A stretch of DNA of 64,000 nt from Stercorarius parasiticus (Eukaryota; Chordata; Aves; Charadriiformes; Stercorariidae), in NCBI GenBank assembly GCA_013396915.1, contig VWZL01002028.1:96939-160938 (forward strand), read 5' to 3'. The notes under the pieces were generated by a model. The model did no database searches, was not told the DNA's origin, and was given only the letters and a program-made list of their open reading frames with translations. The position numbers and the translations under genes were made by a program. Shown here piece by piece: positions 32,745 through 45,600 of this stretch; within the stretch, counting starts at the first letter, position 1; the number at the start of each line of letters is the position of its first letter.

Positions 32745-33488
32745 AAGCCTATAGTACTTTAGCACAGCTATATATAGGCATTTTACAGTTTTTCAGGCAA
32801 TTGGGTGTACTATCCATGTTACCAATTTTAATATCCATTTAAATGAACCATTAATGTGATGGCAAGCTTGCAAATGTTTACAGTTAATTTTACATTAAAA
32901 ATTAATTATAAACATTATCAATTTGCCTTTTCCATTGTAGCTGTTGATAAATAATTTCTTATTTATATTTATTTTCTCAGCAGTGTGTTACTTTTGCACA
33001 CTTTTACAAAACCATACTACTACTGTGTTTGTTGTTTTTTATGTTTAAAATCTAAAGAGAAATCTGCTTTTAGAAGACACAAAATAAGGCTACACATGCA
33101 TTACGTGGAAGTGTGTTAAAAAACTGAAGATCAAACATTCACAAACTGACATTATTCAGAGCTGTAAATTGAATTTTTTTGTGTATGAATTGAAATGGTA
33201 ACTCATGTGGACAATATTACTAATGTGAAGTTACCTCCTGTAGATACGCTAACAGTGTTATGTACTTATATTTCCAGGAGTACCCTGTGGTTTGGGTTTT
33301 GGGGTTTTTTTTTGTGTACATGTATCGCTGAGGTCATTTTATTATATATTTTACTGGACTGAGTGAGCGGTCATTGGAATCCATTTTAATTGTTGCACAT
33401 GGATTTCCAGCTGCACAAAAATATATATACTTGTGATTGGCAAAGTGGCACTAAAGAAGCTTTTTTGCCTTTTGTACAGGTGAGATTT

Positions 33489-33496
33489 TGTACATA
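33489..33496 (+). promoter_or_regulatory. PRKCE: Pumilio response element in 3'UTR
   Basis: TGTACATA is a perfect match to the UGUANAUA consensus bound by Pumilio proteins, which usually repress or destabilise mRNA. It lies about 1.45 kb past the stop codon, in AU-rich context. An eight-base match can arise by chance in 3 kb of AT-rich sequence. Confidence 0.4.
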
Positions 33497-34381
33497 GTGT
33501 TTGCTGCAAGGCCTGTGGAATTCATTGAATATAGAGGTATCAACTGCTGCATGTTCAGGCATACTATTAAAATGTTAGTCTATGAAAGAATAATTATAAT
33601 AATGTCCATGTGCAATACTCTTGTATGTGTATTGGTTCAAGTTACTGTCAGAGAGATGAGGTTTTTGTTATAAAAGATGTAGACATATATTAAGCTATAC
33701 TAAATCTCTTGTATAGTTCTCTTCAACTCTATTATGACATGATAGAGCTCAGAAAGAGAAAGGAATGTTACAAATCGTGGTGGACAAAGTGTGAATCATT
33801 GGCTTTAAGAGATAATCTCGGTCTCAAGCAGATGAGTGAGTTTGTGTCAGTTTTGTGTCTGGCTGCTCATAGCCTGTTACTGATGACAACATTCAGTTCC
33901 ATTTTGTTTTGTTTTTAAAACTCAGGTGTAATTATTATATATATTCTTATGATTATTTCAAAATATTAAATATTATGATATATCAATTAATGTGTTGTCT
34001 GGCCTACAGGTGTAATAATGGATCAAGCCTTTAGTTTAATTTAATTTATCTTCAGTAATCTTTTGTACTGGGAAAAGACTAGCTTCTGGAGCTGAGTACC
34101 AGCACAGAAACATCTTAATGATTGCATCATCTCAATGTTTAAATTTCTTTCTCTTTTAGAAATATATTGTAGAACTGCCCATCAATTTGTGTCTCACCAC
34201 TGGCTCTGTTTATTTCTCATCACAGTTAGCTTTTGACATCCAGGCAAGAACTGATCACAATGCTAAAGCATTCTTTTCCATAGGTGAGTAGACTGGCTAG
34301 GAAGACAAGTTATCGGATAGTGCACTACTGTTTGTACAACAAGAGGCCTTTACACAAAACTCTGAGCATTTATTTTGAAGG

Positions 34382-34387
34382 AATAAA
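34382..34387 (+). terminator. PRKCE: Candidate alternative poly(A) signal
   Basis: AATAAA is followed within 40 bases by TTTTGTAAGC and TGTGTAGTCTG, a plausible GU-rich downstream element. Use of this site would shorten the 3'UTR by about 700 bases. Confidence 0.4.
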
Positions 34388-34735
34388 AGCCTCCCATAAA
34401 GCTTTTGTAAGCAAGCTGTGTAGTCTGCATTCCCGTTTCTAACGTGAAGGTAATTAGCAAATGTTTATATTTCAGGCCTCAGCACCTGCAATGTTTGATA
34501 GGATGCTAAGAGAAAAGTGAAGGAGATGATAAAAACTTTTGCATGGGCAGATGTTTCTTCAATATAAATAGTTAGATCCTCTGCATTGGGTTTACATCAG
34601 AAGGTTTGTCTGTTACCTTGAACATTTTTTAAAGATAATTCTTAAAAATGGACATTCTGTTACATTTCTGCCTGTCCTGTAAAATCTTTCGTGTTCCTTC
34701 TTTGTAAAATGAGTGCAAAATGCCAAAAAGATTAT

Positions 34736-34750
34736 TAATAATAATAATAA
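34736..34750. repeat. (TAA)5 microsatellite in 3'UTR
   Basis: Five perfect TAA units lie in the distal PRKCE 3'UTR. It is a likely length-polymorphic site. Confidence 0.85.
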
Positions 34751-35092
34751 TTGTAAAGAATCAATTGTTTCTTGTTTTTCCTCCCAAATAGACTTTATTA
34801 AGAAATGGAAACACATTTTTCTCCATAGGGTGAAAGATAATTCTCTCCAAAAAAGGCTTACAAATTACCTCTTTTTAAATTATGTGCAGAATAGTTCTGG
34901 CTAAATATAAAATGTATTCAGTTGGGGGGGTAGGTTTTTTTTTATTGTGAGGATTTATTTGTACAGAATTTTTTTCTTATGGATGTAATTTGAATCTCTT
35001 GCCATTCATTAGTGTTATTTCATCGTAAACATTATTACTGTGCCAAATGTACTGTATTCAAAAGGATGTGAATGTGTATTGTTTCGGAACCT

Positions 35093-35098
35093 AATAAA
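35093..35098 (+). terminator. PRKCE: Distal poly(A) signal of PRKCE
   Basis: AATAAA is followed by TACAATGATG and a T-rich stretch ending TTTTTTTCCCC within 35 bases, the usual layout of a cleavage site. Its distance from the stop codon fits a long 3'UTR. This is the best end point I can see for the transcript. Confidence 0.65.
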
Positions 35099-35115
35099 TA
35101 CAATGATGTTAAATC

Positions 35116-35717
35116 TTATTTTTTTCCCCAAAGTTTTCCTGAGTATTTCCTAATGAGGAAGAAAGAAAGATGAAGGATGAATATTTTTCCTGTTACATGC
35201 TGTACAAAATATCATGAGCTTACCTTTTAGGAGCGGATATTTTTCAAAGGAGGGATTTGCTAACAAGAGCCTCATCTGTGAAGCATTAAATACTCCAAGA
35301 GAAACACAGGTAAACAGTGTGTGAACACAATTTATCTTGGGCAATGTAATATTTACCTCAAAAACACCAAGCGAGTGGGTTTACAGACTTTTTCTGCTTA
35401 TGAACTAAGTAATGGTCACTAAGTTCTGACTGATCCCAGCATTCTGCTTAGCTGCATCGTTAAAACTTGCTTCAGTTGGGCACTTTGTGTACAAGCACAG
35501 GAGACTGCTTTATTCTTTAATTGGATTGATTAGAGGGATTAATAGTATGTGTAAGTTTAATTAATTAGGGTCATAGAGCTTATTAAATGATTTATTTAAC
35601 TTAATCTGTCAATGTGACATTGTCTGAAACATTTCAGTATTTCATCATGTTTTCATTTGCACCTTAAATACTTTCCATTTTCATGGTCTAAACTTCTGTT
35701 TCAGGAGATCAGCTATC
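35116..35717. other. Intergenic, nothing recognised
   Basis: This AT-rich sequence lies between the inferred PRKCE end and the CR1 insertion. I see no coding homology or repeat in it. Confidence 0.6.
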
Positions 35718-36872
35718 AGTATACTTGACTAAAGCAAGGCATTCGACATGGTCTCCGCCAGCATCCTCATAGGAAAGCTTAGGAAGAGTGGGTTAGATGA
35801 ATGGACAGTAAGGTGGATAGATGACTGGTTGAAAGACAGAGCTCAGAGGGTCATGATTAGGGGCACAGAGTCTAGTTGGAGGTCAATGACAAGTGGTGTT
35901 CCCCAGGGGTCAGTACTGGGTCCAGTCCTCTTCAATATATTTATCAATGACCTGGATGAGGGGATAGAGTGCACCCTCAACAAGTTTGCCGGTGACACAA
36001 AGCTGGGGTGGGTGGCTGGCACACCAGAAGGCTGTGCCACCATACAGAGAGACCTGAACAGGCTGGAGATTTGGGCAGAGAGAAACCTTATGAAATTAAA
36101 TTCAACAAGGGCAAGTGTAGGGTGCTGCACCTGGGGAGGAATAACGCCATGCACCAGTACAGGCTGGGGGCTGACCTGCTGGAGAGCAGCTCGGTGGAAA
36201 GAGGCCTGGGAGTCCTGGTGGACAACAGGATGACCATGAGGCAGCAATGTGCCCTTGTGGCCAAGAAAGCCAATGGCATCCTGGGGTGCATCAAGAAGAG
36301 TGTCGCCAGCAGGTCGAGGGAGGTCATCCTCCGCCTCTACTCTGCCTTAGTGAGGCCGCACCTGGAGTACTGGGTCCAGTTCTGGGCTCCCCAGTTCAAG
36401 AAGGACAGGGAACTGCTGAAAAGAGTGCAGCAAAGGGCTACAAAGATGATCAGGGGACTGGAGCACCTCTCTTATGAGGAAAGGCTGAGGGACTTGGGTC
36501 TTTTCAGTCTGGAAAAAAGACAACTGAGGGGAGATCTTGTCAATGCTTATAAATACTTAGAGCGTGGGTGTCAGGAGGATGGGGCCAGGCTCTTTTCAGT
36601 GGTGCCCAGCGACAGGACAAGAGGTAATGGGCACAAACTTGAACATAGGAAATTCCACCTAAACATGAGGAGGAACTTCTTTACCTTGAGGGTGGCAGAG
36701 CACTGGAACAGGCTGCCCAGAGAGGCAGTGCAGTCTCCGTCTCTGGAGACATTCAAAACCTGCCTGGACGTGTTCCTGTGCAACCTGCTCTAAGGTGACC
36801 CTGCTCTGGCAGGGGGGTTGGACTAGATGATCTCTAGAAGTCCCTTCCAACCCTATGATTCTATGATTCTAT
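35718..36872 (+). mobile_element. CR1 LINE, 5'-truncated, with reverse-transcriptase remains
   Basis: This is the best preserved CR1 of the window, in sense orientation downstream of PRKCE. The frame from 35748 encodes reverse-transcriptase segments: KAFDMVSA, GVPQGSVLGPVLFN, FINDLDEG and [13 protein letters not shown] at 35730-35732 lies just before this. At 36093-36102 AAATT is duplicated, shifting the frame; the other frame then continues [13 protein letters not shown] to the ORF2 end ([43 protein letters not shown]) with a stop at 36791-36793. The catalytic FADD motif reads FAGD (GGT at 35991-35993). The 3'UTR ends in ATGATTCTATGATTCTAT. The element is dead and lacks the 5' half with the endonuclease. 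Confidence 0.96.
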
Positions 36873-37849
36873 ACTCTGGCAGTAATTCCAGTTAACAATC
36901 TCCAGTTAGTATACCTAGCTAATAGGTATAGTAACTGGCTTTTTAAAAAAAAAAAAAGAAAGAAAATAAATTAATTGAAGAGTGGTTTCTCTTCAAGTGG
37001 CAGCTTTTGCATAAACCTTCATTTTTTTCCTTCATGCTGAGTCTTCTCAAAGTCACTGAATGTGTTTGGTGCCTATGAGCATGTCCCAGATCTTGTGTGT
37101 TGACTGACAGCAATAGCATAAGCTTTGCCACACAGATTTTACCAGTTAAACAACTATGTAACATCTTGATTTTCTGGATATGTTTTGCAACCTTAAAAGC
37201 ACACGAAGAACTTAACCATCATCTTACAAACAATAAGCATCACTGGTTTCCAAATAGATCAATCTGTATCATGTTTTCTCATAATGCTGTAACCGATGTC
37301 TATTAAGAAGAGTTTTTATCCTTGCTGATGAACTGCAAAATTTGGAAAGACAGCAGTGTTTTGAAGGGGAATGAGTCACAGTCTGATTGACCGTCCGTGC
37401 TGTAAGTTTGGTATTAAAAGTTCAAGGAGAGAATGTATCTCAGCATGTATCTCTCTGCTTCTGTGGCCTTCCACACAGGGGATCACTTCACCATCAAAAA
37501 TGGTTTTAGCCTGCTAGTACTCTGGTCAGGTACATGGGTAAATCAATACAATAGGCACCTAAACAAACTGATCAAAATCAGAATGATTTTCCAATAATGA
37601 TTTGAAATGTTGAATAGGTTTACGTATCGTAACTCAAAGAAGCTACAGAAACTCAGTTTGGGTCTTCATCTATATATACTGTTTGAGCAAAACAGTTTTT
37701 TAATTAAAAACACGTGGGGTGAACATGCCTCATCCCAGGCATAAGGAGAAAATGAGAATGAGTTAGATCAGAGTGGATCTCTCTTAGGAACAAGAAACTT
37801 TTCATCCGAGTAAGATAAATAAGGTTTTCGTATAAGCAAAAGAAGGTGT

Positions 37850-37920
37850 GAGCAGCCATACTGGATCAAACCAAACAGCTCAGGTCAGGTATCCTGCTCT
37901 TGGCAGTGGTCAGTAGCTTA
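37850..37920 (+). mobile_element. Ancient amniote repeat relic (CR1/L3-like)
   Basis: AGCAGCCATACTGGATCAAACC, split as AGCAGCCATACTGG and ATCAAACC, is followed by TATCCTGCTCTTGGCAG and TGGTCAGTAG. It resembles a repeat common in reptile genomes (AGCCATACTGGGTCAGACC type) that I associate with old CR1-like elements. The family name is from memory and the copy is diverged. Confidence 0.4.
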
Positions 37921-38705
37921 AGCAGTAATGTGCACTGATTAGAAGTCAAGAAGTCAGCTTCGATTGTAGCTATAGCAGTATAAAAGTATAATAAATAGAA
38001 AATACCCATGGAAAAGTCTGAAAAAAAGAAAGCATGAGGTGGTATTCTGGCTGCAGCAGTTTGATTCCATGAAGTTATGAAGTAGATGGTCGTGTCTTTA
38101 TTATATTTAATATGTCTGAATTAACTTTCTTTTGATTAATCGGTTTTTGAACAATGTCGGCTTCTGGCATGCAAAACGTTCTGTGGGAAAGAGCTACAGA
38201 GCTCAACTGATCATTATGTTAAAAATTATCTCCTTTTGTTTATTCTGACCCGGTCTTAATTCCATTTTTTGCTGCCTGAGTCTTTTCTTGAAAGAGGATA
38301 AATAGTCATTTGCTATTCACCTTTTTCATGCCACTCAGAATTTTACAGGTTGCTGATGCATCCGTCCTTAGCCAGTTCTTTTTCAGACTGAAAAGTCTTC
38401 CACCGTCTGTAAAAAGGCTTCATAAAGACACATCCCATATTTTTGGTCATCTGTGTCAACTTTCTCTGAATCTTTTCTGGTTCTACTGTATCTCTTTTGA
38501 AGACAGGGGGTAGAATTATGTGTAATATTCAGTATGTGGATGTAACGTGGATTGTTACAATGACTAGTGTGTTCTGTTTTGTTTTCTGTTACATTTTTAC
38601 ATTCGTTATTCTTAATCCAAGTTTGTTCTCAATTATTTCACAGGCTTTCACAGATCAGTGTCAGTTGTAAATCTAATATGCATGCTCTCTATTAGATTCT
38701 CCAGT

Positions 38706-38749
38706 CATAATGAAAATAGGTTCTGTCCAGGACATAATGAAAATAGGTT
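38706..38749. repeat. 17-bp direct duplication
   Basis: cataatgaaaataggtt occurs at 38706-38722 and again at 38733-38749, ten bases apart. It is a local micro-duplication in intergenic sequence. Confidence 0.85.
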
Positions 38750-39889
38750 AAATAGGTATTTAACCAGTGCAAAATGATGCCTTGGTGCAGGCTTACATTT
38801 TAGCAGTAAACCTTTGATGGTTACCTTCTCAGTACCTTTCCTACTGCTTTTGTACCCCCTATATATTGGTACGTTTAGACTGTCTTTCCCTAGCTTGCTT
38901 ATTAGAACGTTGTGTGCAACAAATATTTTTCCAAAATCAAAATACAGGACATGCTCTACTCTGATGCTATCAATACAGGCTCTTCACTGTGTTCTTGAAT
39001 AGCCCTTCTTTTGACATGTTAGCTACAATGAAGGGGGGAAAGAGAAAGGTTTTCTTAGCGCATTGGGAAAACATATATATGTGCCAAAACAGTTTCCACT
39101 CCATCTTTCCTTTGACCTCATCATTGCTGTGGAAGCAGGAGATACGAGCAGCAGCCTGAGGTGGAACACAAGCTGCCACTATCAATATTGTGAAATGATT
39201 ATGCAAGACTGCCCAAAATTTTGGAAAAGCATTAAAGAACTTTCACATTTGTACACAGATGTTTAATCCTTGGAAAAAAATCAGTTAGGAAGAAAGTCAG
39301 TGACCTGGAGTGTATTGCTGATTTGGGCACTGGATTGAGAACTGAATTGAGCATTGCGTACACTTGTCATCACCATCCAATATTACCATTTTGATCTGTG
39401 TCTTATGTGCTACAGGAGGTAGCACAAAGATAAGACTAAAGCTGCTAGTAACAGCAAGAGTCAGTGCCAGGCTGATGCTCATCTGTGCCAAGGTACATTC
39501 TCGTTTCTCTAAACCTACTAAGACAAAATGTTACCCAGAGGTGCCACATGTCCAGGATTGGTGCTGCAAGGGGGAAAGTAAAGGAGTCCTGCTTTTGGTA
39601 TGCCTGAGCTGTTAAGTTTTGGTCACCTTATGTAGCTGTACCCTTGACAACCTTTTAGGAATAGGCCAGATATTCTTTGAGTGACCATAAATGCATTCCT
39701 GCTCAAATATGTTTATCAGATGGTGACAGTCACAGAGAAGGAGAGGCTGGAATATCAACATGAAGAAGTGTGTCTAAATGTCAGAAACGCACTTGTGCTT
39801 TCACATAGAATGAGTACAGTTGCCTAAGCCACCTCCTGTTTCCATTGACACGAGTGGCATGGAGCTTGAGACTTCGAAATTGTGCAAAG

Positions 39890-39985
39890 GGAGAGATGCT
39901 ATTATCGCCATTTTACAAATCAGCAAACTGCGATGGTGATTTGCTGCTTATTGTGTTAATACAAAGTCAGCAGAAGTGCTAGGAA
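39890..39985 (-). mobile_element. MIR/CORE-SINE-like relic
   Basis: TATTATCGCCATTTTACAAA and then AGCAAACTGCGATGG resemble the reversed MIR-type sequence (ATTATCCCCATTTTACAGA and so on). The similarity weakens after about 40 bases and the boundaries are uncertain. Confidence 0.45.
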
Positions 39986-42203
39986 AAGAGCATGGGTGAA
40001 GCTAGTCAGTGCTCTCACTGTACTGGCGTTTCTGAGCATGAGGTGTTTTCAAACCATACTTCACTAAATACCTGCTGGTGGTCTCCTGTGAAAGGGCTTC
40101 ATGGCTGCTTGGAGTCCCCTTCATTTCCCTTTTCAGACAGTCAGAACTTGTGTGCAATCAGATACAGTAGCTGATGCATAAGGGTGGTGGGTTTTTTGGT
40201 TTTACAATGGGATAAGCTTTTTATTGAAACATGGTCACACCCACACAAAGTGTTCTAGGAAAGCTATTTACTCAGAGTCTTTGGTACATCAAAAAAGAAC
40301 ATTTTCTGTTGATTTTTGGTTAATGAGCAGTGAGAACTAGGCAAAGATATCAGGCACATGGAGGCACATTTTTCTAAATAATGATGTGGTTGATTAAGGT
40401 GAGCACATTGAGGGTCAAAGAGATTATGCAAATCTCGCTTAGGTAAATGTTTATGTGCAGGTGGGGATCATTGTCCTGTTTAGAAGCAAACTTAAGACCT
40501 TTAAACTTTACTTGTTGGAATAATGTGGAGACAAATTTTCTTTGATTAGACAGTATGCTAACCCCTTACATGCTAGTGCATTGCAATTCTCTTTTATTAT
40601 TATCTTATTATCCTTCTGTAAAAGACAAGAGCTGAACTTCCTAGATCCTGAATTCTGCTGTTATGAGGCCTGTTCACGGTTTATGATGCTGCTCTGCTGA
40701 AGTACAGGGTTGTGTGAAATCCCTCAAACACCACCTCCTGCCTGCTGAACTGAGGGCCTGGGTAACCCCAAGATCTGTCCTCCCAGAGTGCAAGAATCTC
40801 GCTGAAAAACTGGTGTTCTAGAGCAGATTGTTTTTCCATGCTTTTCAAATCCCAAATATAGGGCCAACTTTTTAAGCAGCTGTCACCACGAAGCTCTGTG
40901 TTTGGGCACTCTGAAATACAGTCTATGGCGTGCGTTCCCATTTAAAGCATCTCTGGTCATACAGACAGCCTGCTAAAATCATCGGTGCGCATTCAGTCTA
41001 CCAAATACGGGCCATAAAGTACTCACCCAAAGTGCACATTGGAGTGAGTCCCTCATATTGTTAATTGCATAGTCATCTTGCACTACAGATATGAGATTAC
41101 TGTGACCCTGCCTCCCATTGCACATCACCAGTGCTGGCTTGGTCAGGCAGCAGTTTGACACATATTGACTTCAGTGGGAGAAGAAAAGGAAAACTCTGCA
41201 GAACACTGTTATTCTGACAAGTTGAAGGGCTAAAAAAAGCAGCATTAAAACATTGGTGTTTAATACCACCAGAGAAATCTCCTTCCTTCAGAAGGAGTCA
41301 ACTTACATACAGCATCCTCTCAATACATCCCTGCTGAAAGCCTGTGTACTGTCAGCCATTGGCCTTCTGAGAGGCCCGTACCGTGGTGAACTGTCAAGAT
41401 GCTCATCTCAGTCACACTATCCTTTTTCTCATTTGCTTGCTCAGGGATAAAAGTAACACACCACAGGAGCATTTTGCAGTGGATAATAATGCTGCCACCA
41501 TGTATTTGGTTGACACACTGAAAGGGGATCTCCAGCTGCAAGACTTCAAATATGAGAGCTTTACTGATGTTTTTGTTCTTGTTAATATTCCTGCCTGTGT
41601 TGGGAGAAGAGTCTGGGTGATGAAGAAGAGTCAAGAGAGTATTCATTTTCATTTACTGAGCTGCCTAGCAATAATTTGAACCACCCACACAGCTGAACAA
41701 GTTGATTTCAGAGCCAGGGAGGTTATCAACACCAATAAAAAAGCAGTTGTCTCATAGTTTAGACATTATGCATGGGCAAAATACCTCCTGGTGTATCACT
41801 CATATGCAAATTGAAAGTATTTCTATAACCTCTGACCCTGCTTGTAAACAGCAGATTCCAGGAATTCTGCTGGAAACCATACATTACTAAGGCAAAATTG
41901 TACTTAGCAATAAACATGCTTTCCTCAGTGAAAGAATCTGGAAGTGGAAGAATGCAAGACCTTGAGATGCACTGCTGATTGTGGGGAAACCGCTGAGGCC
42001 ACCTCCTGCCTAGCAGCTGGGAAAACACCCACCCTTGCGGAGTTCCCGGTGGAAATATGTAAACCAGACATGGCTGTCGTGCGTGAGCACCTCGTTAACA
42101 CGCTATCAGGCATTCACAGGCGGTGGCTGTGCAGTGCCAGGAGTGAGCAGACATGCGATTTAAGCTTGCTCTGGCATGAAACAGGAAGTTGGAGGAATTC
42201 AAA

Positions 42204-42608
42204 GGACTGAGAGAATTGGGGTGGTTCAGTCTGGAGAAAAGAAGGCTCCGAGGAGACCTTATAGTGGCCTACCAGAATCTTAAGGGGGCCTACAAGAAAG
42301 CTGGTGAGGGACTTTTTAGGCTGTCAGGTAATGGTAGGACTAGAGGGAATGGATTAAAACTAGAGATGGGTCAATTCAGACTGGATGTTAGGAAGAAGTT
42401 CTTCACCATGAGGGTGGTGAGACACTGGAACGGGTTGCCCAGAGACGTGGTGGAAGCCCCGTCCCTGGAATTTTTTAAGGCCAGGCTGGACAGGGCTCTG
42501 AGCAACCTGATCTAGTGGGAGGTGTCCCTGCCCATGGCAGGGGGGTTGGAACTAGGTGATCTTTAAGGTCCCTTCCAACCCTAACAGTTCTATGATTCTG
42601 TGATTCTA
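42204..42608 (+). mobile_element. CR1 LINE 3' fragment
   Basis: This 5'-truncated CR1 in sense orientation starts in the [18 protein letters not shown] segment (here [18 protein letters not shown]) and keeps an open frame to the ORF2 end at about 42515 ([41 protein letters not shown]). The 3'UTR ends with CTATGATTCTGTGATTCTA. It closely resembles the copies at 28318-28585 and 2862-3460, which marks a recent subfamily. The open frame is only the C-terminal remnant and makes no functional enzyme. Confidence 0.95.
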
Positions 42609-45600
42609 ACTGAGTGGAAGGACAGAAAATGCAGTAGCAGTCCAAAATGAAAAATCCCCTTGGAACGGGAGAGGTTTCCAGTGATCAAAGAGAATGGTGA
42701 GAAGATTGTTGAAAGGTGATCGACGGGGGAAACGTGACTCTTGGATAGAAGCTAAGTGTAGGAGGCAACAAGAAGAATTCAAAGTGGATGTCTATGCTTC
42801 TAAGTCGTTCTGCCCGAGCTACTTTTAAAATAGCTAGCATGGGTACCGTTACCTCAGCAGTGCCGCCTCATATTCGAATATTTATCTGGCACCTGAGGGA
42901 GGGGAGTTTACAATCGGCTGAGAATTCAACATGGCTGCTGATTATATTGCTAGGAGTAAAGAGCGATCTGATTTAAAACTAATCCAGGGTGTTTGTCCAA
43001 AATTTGACCTATACTGGAGGCACATCTAAATAAAAACCCAAAGGTTGTCATGTCCATGGAAAACACACCACATGGTCTCTTCCATCAGAATTACTACTTG
43101 GCCACCACGTACTTCCCAAAAGTATGTTCATAAGGCTCTTGCATTCAGTTCTTTCAAGGGAAGGGCATCATTTTTAAATCCAGTAGTACAATGTTTTTGA
43201 AACACTGCAGGAAATCCAAGCTTTACAGCCTATATGTTAAAAATATAGGGCAGTTAGTGTGTTAGGGTTTGCCCCCCAAAAAGCAGAGGTGGATCGTTCT
43301 AATATAAAATAGAATGAACCTCTGTTATTTGTGTTGTGTATGTCCTCACACAAGGGAAATATGTGTGTTTCTTCATGATGGAAACATCAACAAAAGGTAG
43401 GGAGATCATCAGGTAAAGAATTACAGTGCTAGCCTATGCCTATGGCTATTAGCCCACTGCCATCATGATGCTGCACTGGGTTTTTTCAGTGTTGTCTTTC
43501 CTGTTCATTTAGCAATGCAAGAAAAACTTTTCATACATCAAAGGCAATAAAGCAAAAGAATGGAACAAAATAAATATGAGATCTGTTTAACTCATTAACT
43601 CCCATGTAGAAGATAGACAATTATGCTAAAGCAAATACTTTCTGTATTCAGAGCATATTTTAATTTATCAACATTCAGGCTTCTTTCTACTCTGAGTGCT
43701 CAGTTTTTCAGAATAGAAAACTAGCACGTTACTGGTAGACCAAGCTGACAAAAGGGTACTTTGCAAAATCTTTTTTTTATTATCACAGAAGGTCTTTGTA
43801 GTTGTAGCGTGCTGCAATAGTTAAGCCAGCCTGTCAGCCCACGGTGGCTGAGAAGGGTGATCCTGGCCATCTGTCCTGCTCTTAGGGGGAGTGGAGAGGG
43901 TGGGCAGTTCCTCTCAGGTCACCTTACCACTTCTTAACTAAACAGGCTCAGGGGACACTATTGCAAGGGTGAGAGAAGCTAAAGGACAATCCTGTGTTGC
44001 AGGAAACCGTGCTGGTGAATCAGTGGGGTGTTGCCCTGTCTCGGAACCAGTGCTGCCATGATGAATTACAGGATGCGTTTGCTAAAAAAGTAGCAGTTCA
44101 AATTTAGCACATCAAATTAGGTATAAAATCAAGTTCTTGAAAGGTGGATTTTGAAAAAAGCATTAGCAGTTTTCAAGGGAAATTCAATAGGGAATTAAGA
44201 TAAAATACAAAAGTTAAAATGACCCACCCAACAGAAGTCAGGGAAGAATTGCTAGTGATTCCAGTTAAGCATGTCTTGTCCTCAGGCGAGCAGCCTACAT
44301 TACCTCCAGGGCTGAACAGCCATGAACAGCATCACCCAGCTGGGTATGCTCTACTAGCGTATTCCCTGTAGCCTCCACGCTTGGACCAGAATCCGGAGTT
44401 ATGCTAGGGACTGTGCGATCACAGGCACACATTCCTGCTGCATTTATCAGTGTCCCAAAGAGATCCCATCGGCTTGCAGAAATGGTGCAGATCAGCACTC
44501 ACTCTCGTACTTGTTGGATGTGGAAAGTAACAAATTATAGGGCTGACAGAACTGCAGAACTGTTTAGTAAAGGGGTTTTGTGGTTGTTTTGGGTTTTTGT
44601 TATTTTATTTTTTTTTTACAAACAGACATTCTTGGATTTATTTTCCAAGATGTAGACACCAGAGGGGAGATATCATAGGTCATCAATTTGTACCTCTGCA
44701 GTAATATTCAAAGAACTGAGCATGCTTAGAATTTCACCAAAAGAGCTGATGAACTAGCAGTTGCTTTGCTGAAAATTTTCCTTGTTTCTGTGATTTCCAT
44801 GAACTGGGATGGGGATTTACCAGCCCTTTCCAAGCCATCAGCTCACAGCTCACTACAGCCTTGGCTAGTACAATGATGGGAGGTTGGGTCCAATTGTTTA
44901 AAGAAAGAGAACTGAGAGCCTGGTCTGCTGGTGCACAGCATCCTCAGGTCTCAGGAAGAAATAGAGTACTTAAATTCACTGGAGTGGAGGCATGCAAGAT
45001 GTGAAATTCAGTACTTCAAAGAGCCCTGCAAAAATACTAAGCTATTTGCAGCCAATTCTCCTCAATAATGTGAAAATTCGAAGTTACCTATTGAAGCACT
45101 CTCTCTGACTGTTTTGTGTGTGCCTTGCTTTGTATTTAGTCCATTTCTGGCTATTTTCCCACTGATATTATTCTTTTCTTTTCCCTTCAATCTAATTTTG
45201 TCTCTTCCCCCGTCTTTCTATTTTTTTTTCTCCTGTTCATGTCAACAGCTGGAGGCTGAGCTGTTGGGTGAGATTTCTTCCTATATTGGACAGTTTTACC
45301 CGTTGACCCAGTGCCTGCTGTGACTTTGGCTAAGATAATACAATTCATTCAGTGTCATTCACAGCAGGAGCAGAGAAGAAATTGTTTCATTATAGGAGCA
45401 CAGAACAATGATGATACTACCAACTACATATAAACACAGAGCAGTAGTTACCCACCAGCCAACTTTTAATGTAGGTGGAAGGCTGGGTGAATTTCCTTGG
45501 CTACGCCATCTGCCAGAATGCATCCTGAAAGAACAGACGCCCAATGTTGTTCTTTGAAAGTTCCAAAACTTGCGATCCAACTGTTGAGTTCATATCCCCC

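Larger units (their letters stand above)
32045..35115 (+). other. PRKCE: PRKCE 3' untranslated region
   Basis: AT-rich non-coding sequence follows the stop codon, with several ATTTA pentamers, a Pumilio-type element and more than one AATAAA. I end it shortly after the AATAAA at 35093-35098, giving about 3.1 kb, which agrees with the long 3'UTR I recall for mammalian PRKCE. No interspersed repeat interrupts it, which fits functional 3'UTR sequence. The exact cleavage position is inferred. Confidence 0.75.
36873..42203. other. Intergenic region with ancient repeat relics
   Basis: No coding exon is recognised. Open frames up to 110 codons have no recognisable motif and overlap on both strands. 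Two ancient repeat relics are listed separately (37850 and 39890). Confidence 0.6.

Noticed and set aside
36008..36793. 261-codon open frame as a host gene
   Set aside because: It is the C-terminal part of CR1 ORF2 in a copy that is frameshifted and lacks an active-site residue.
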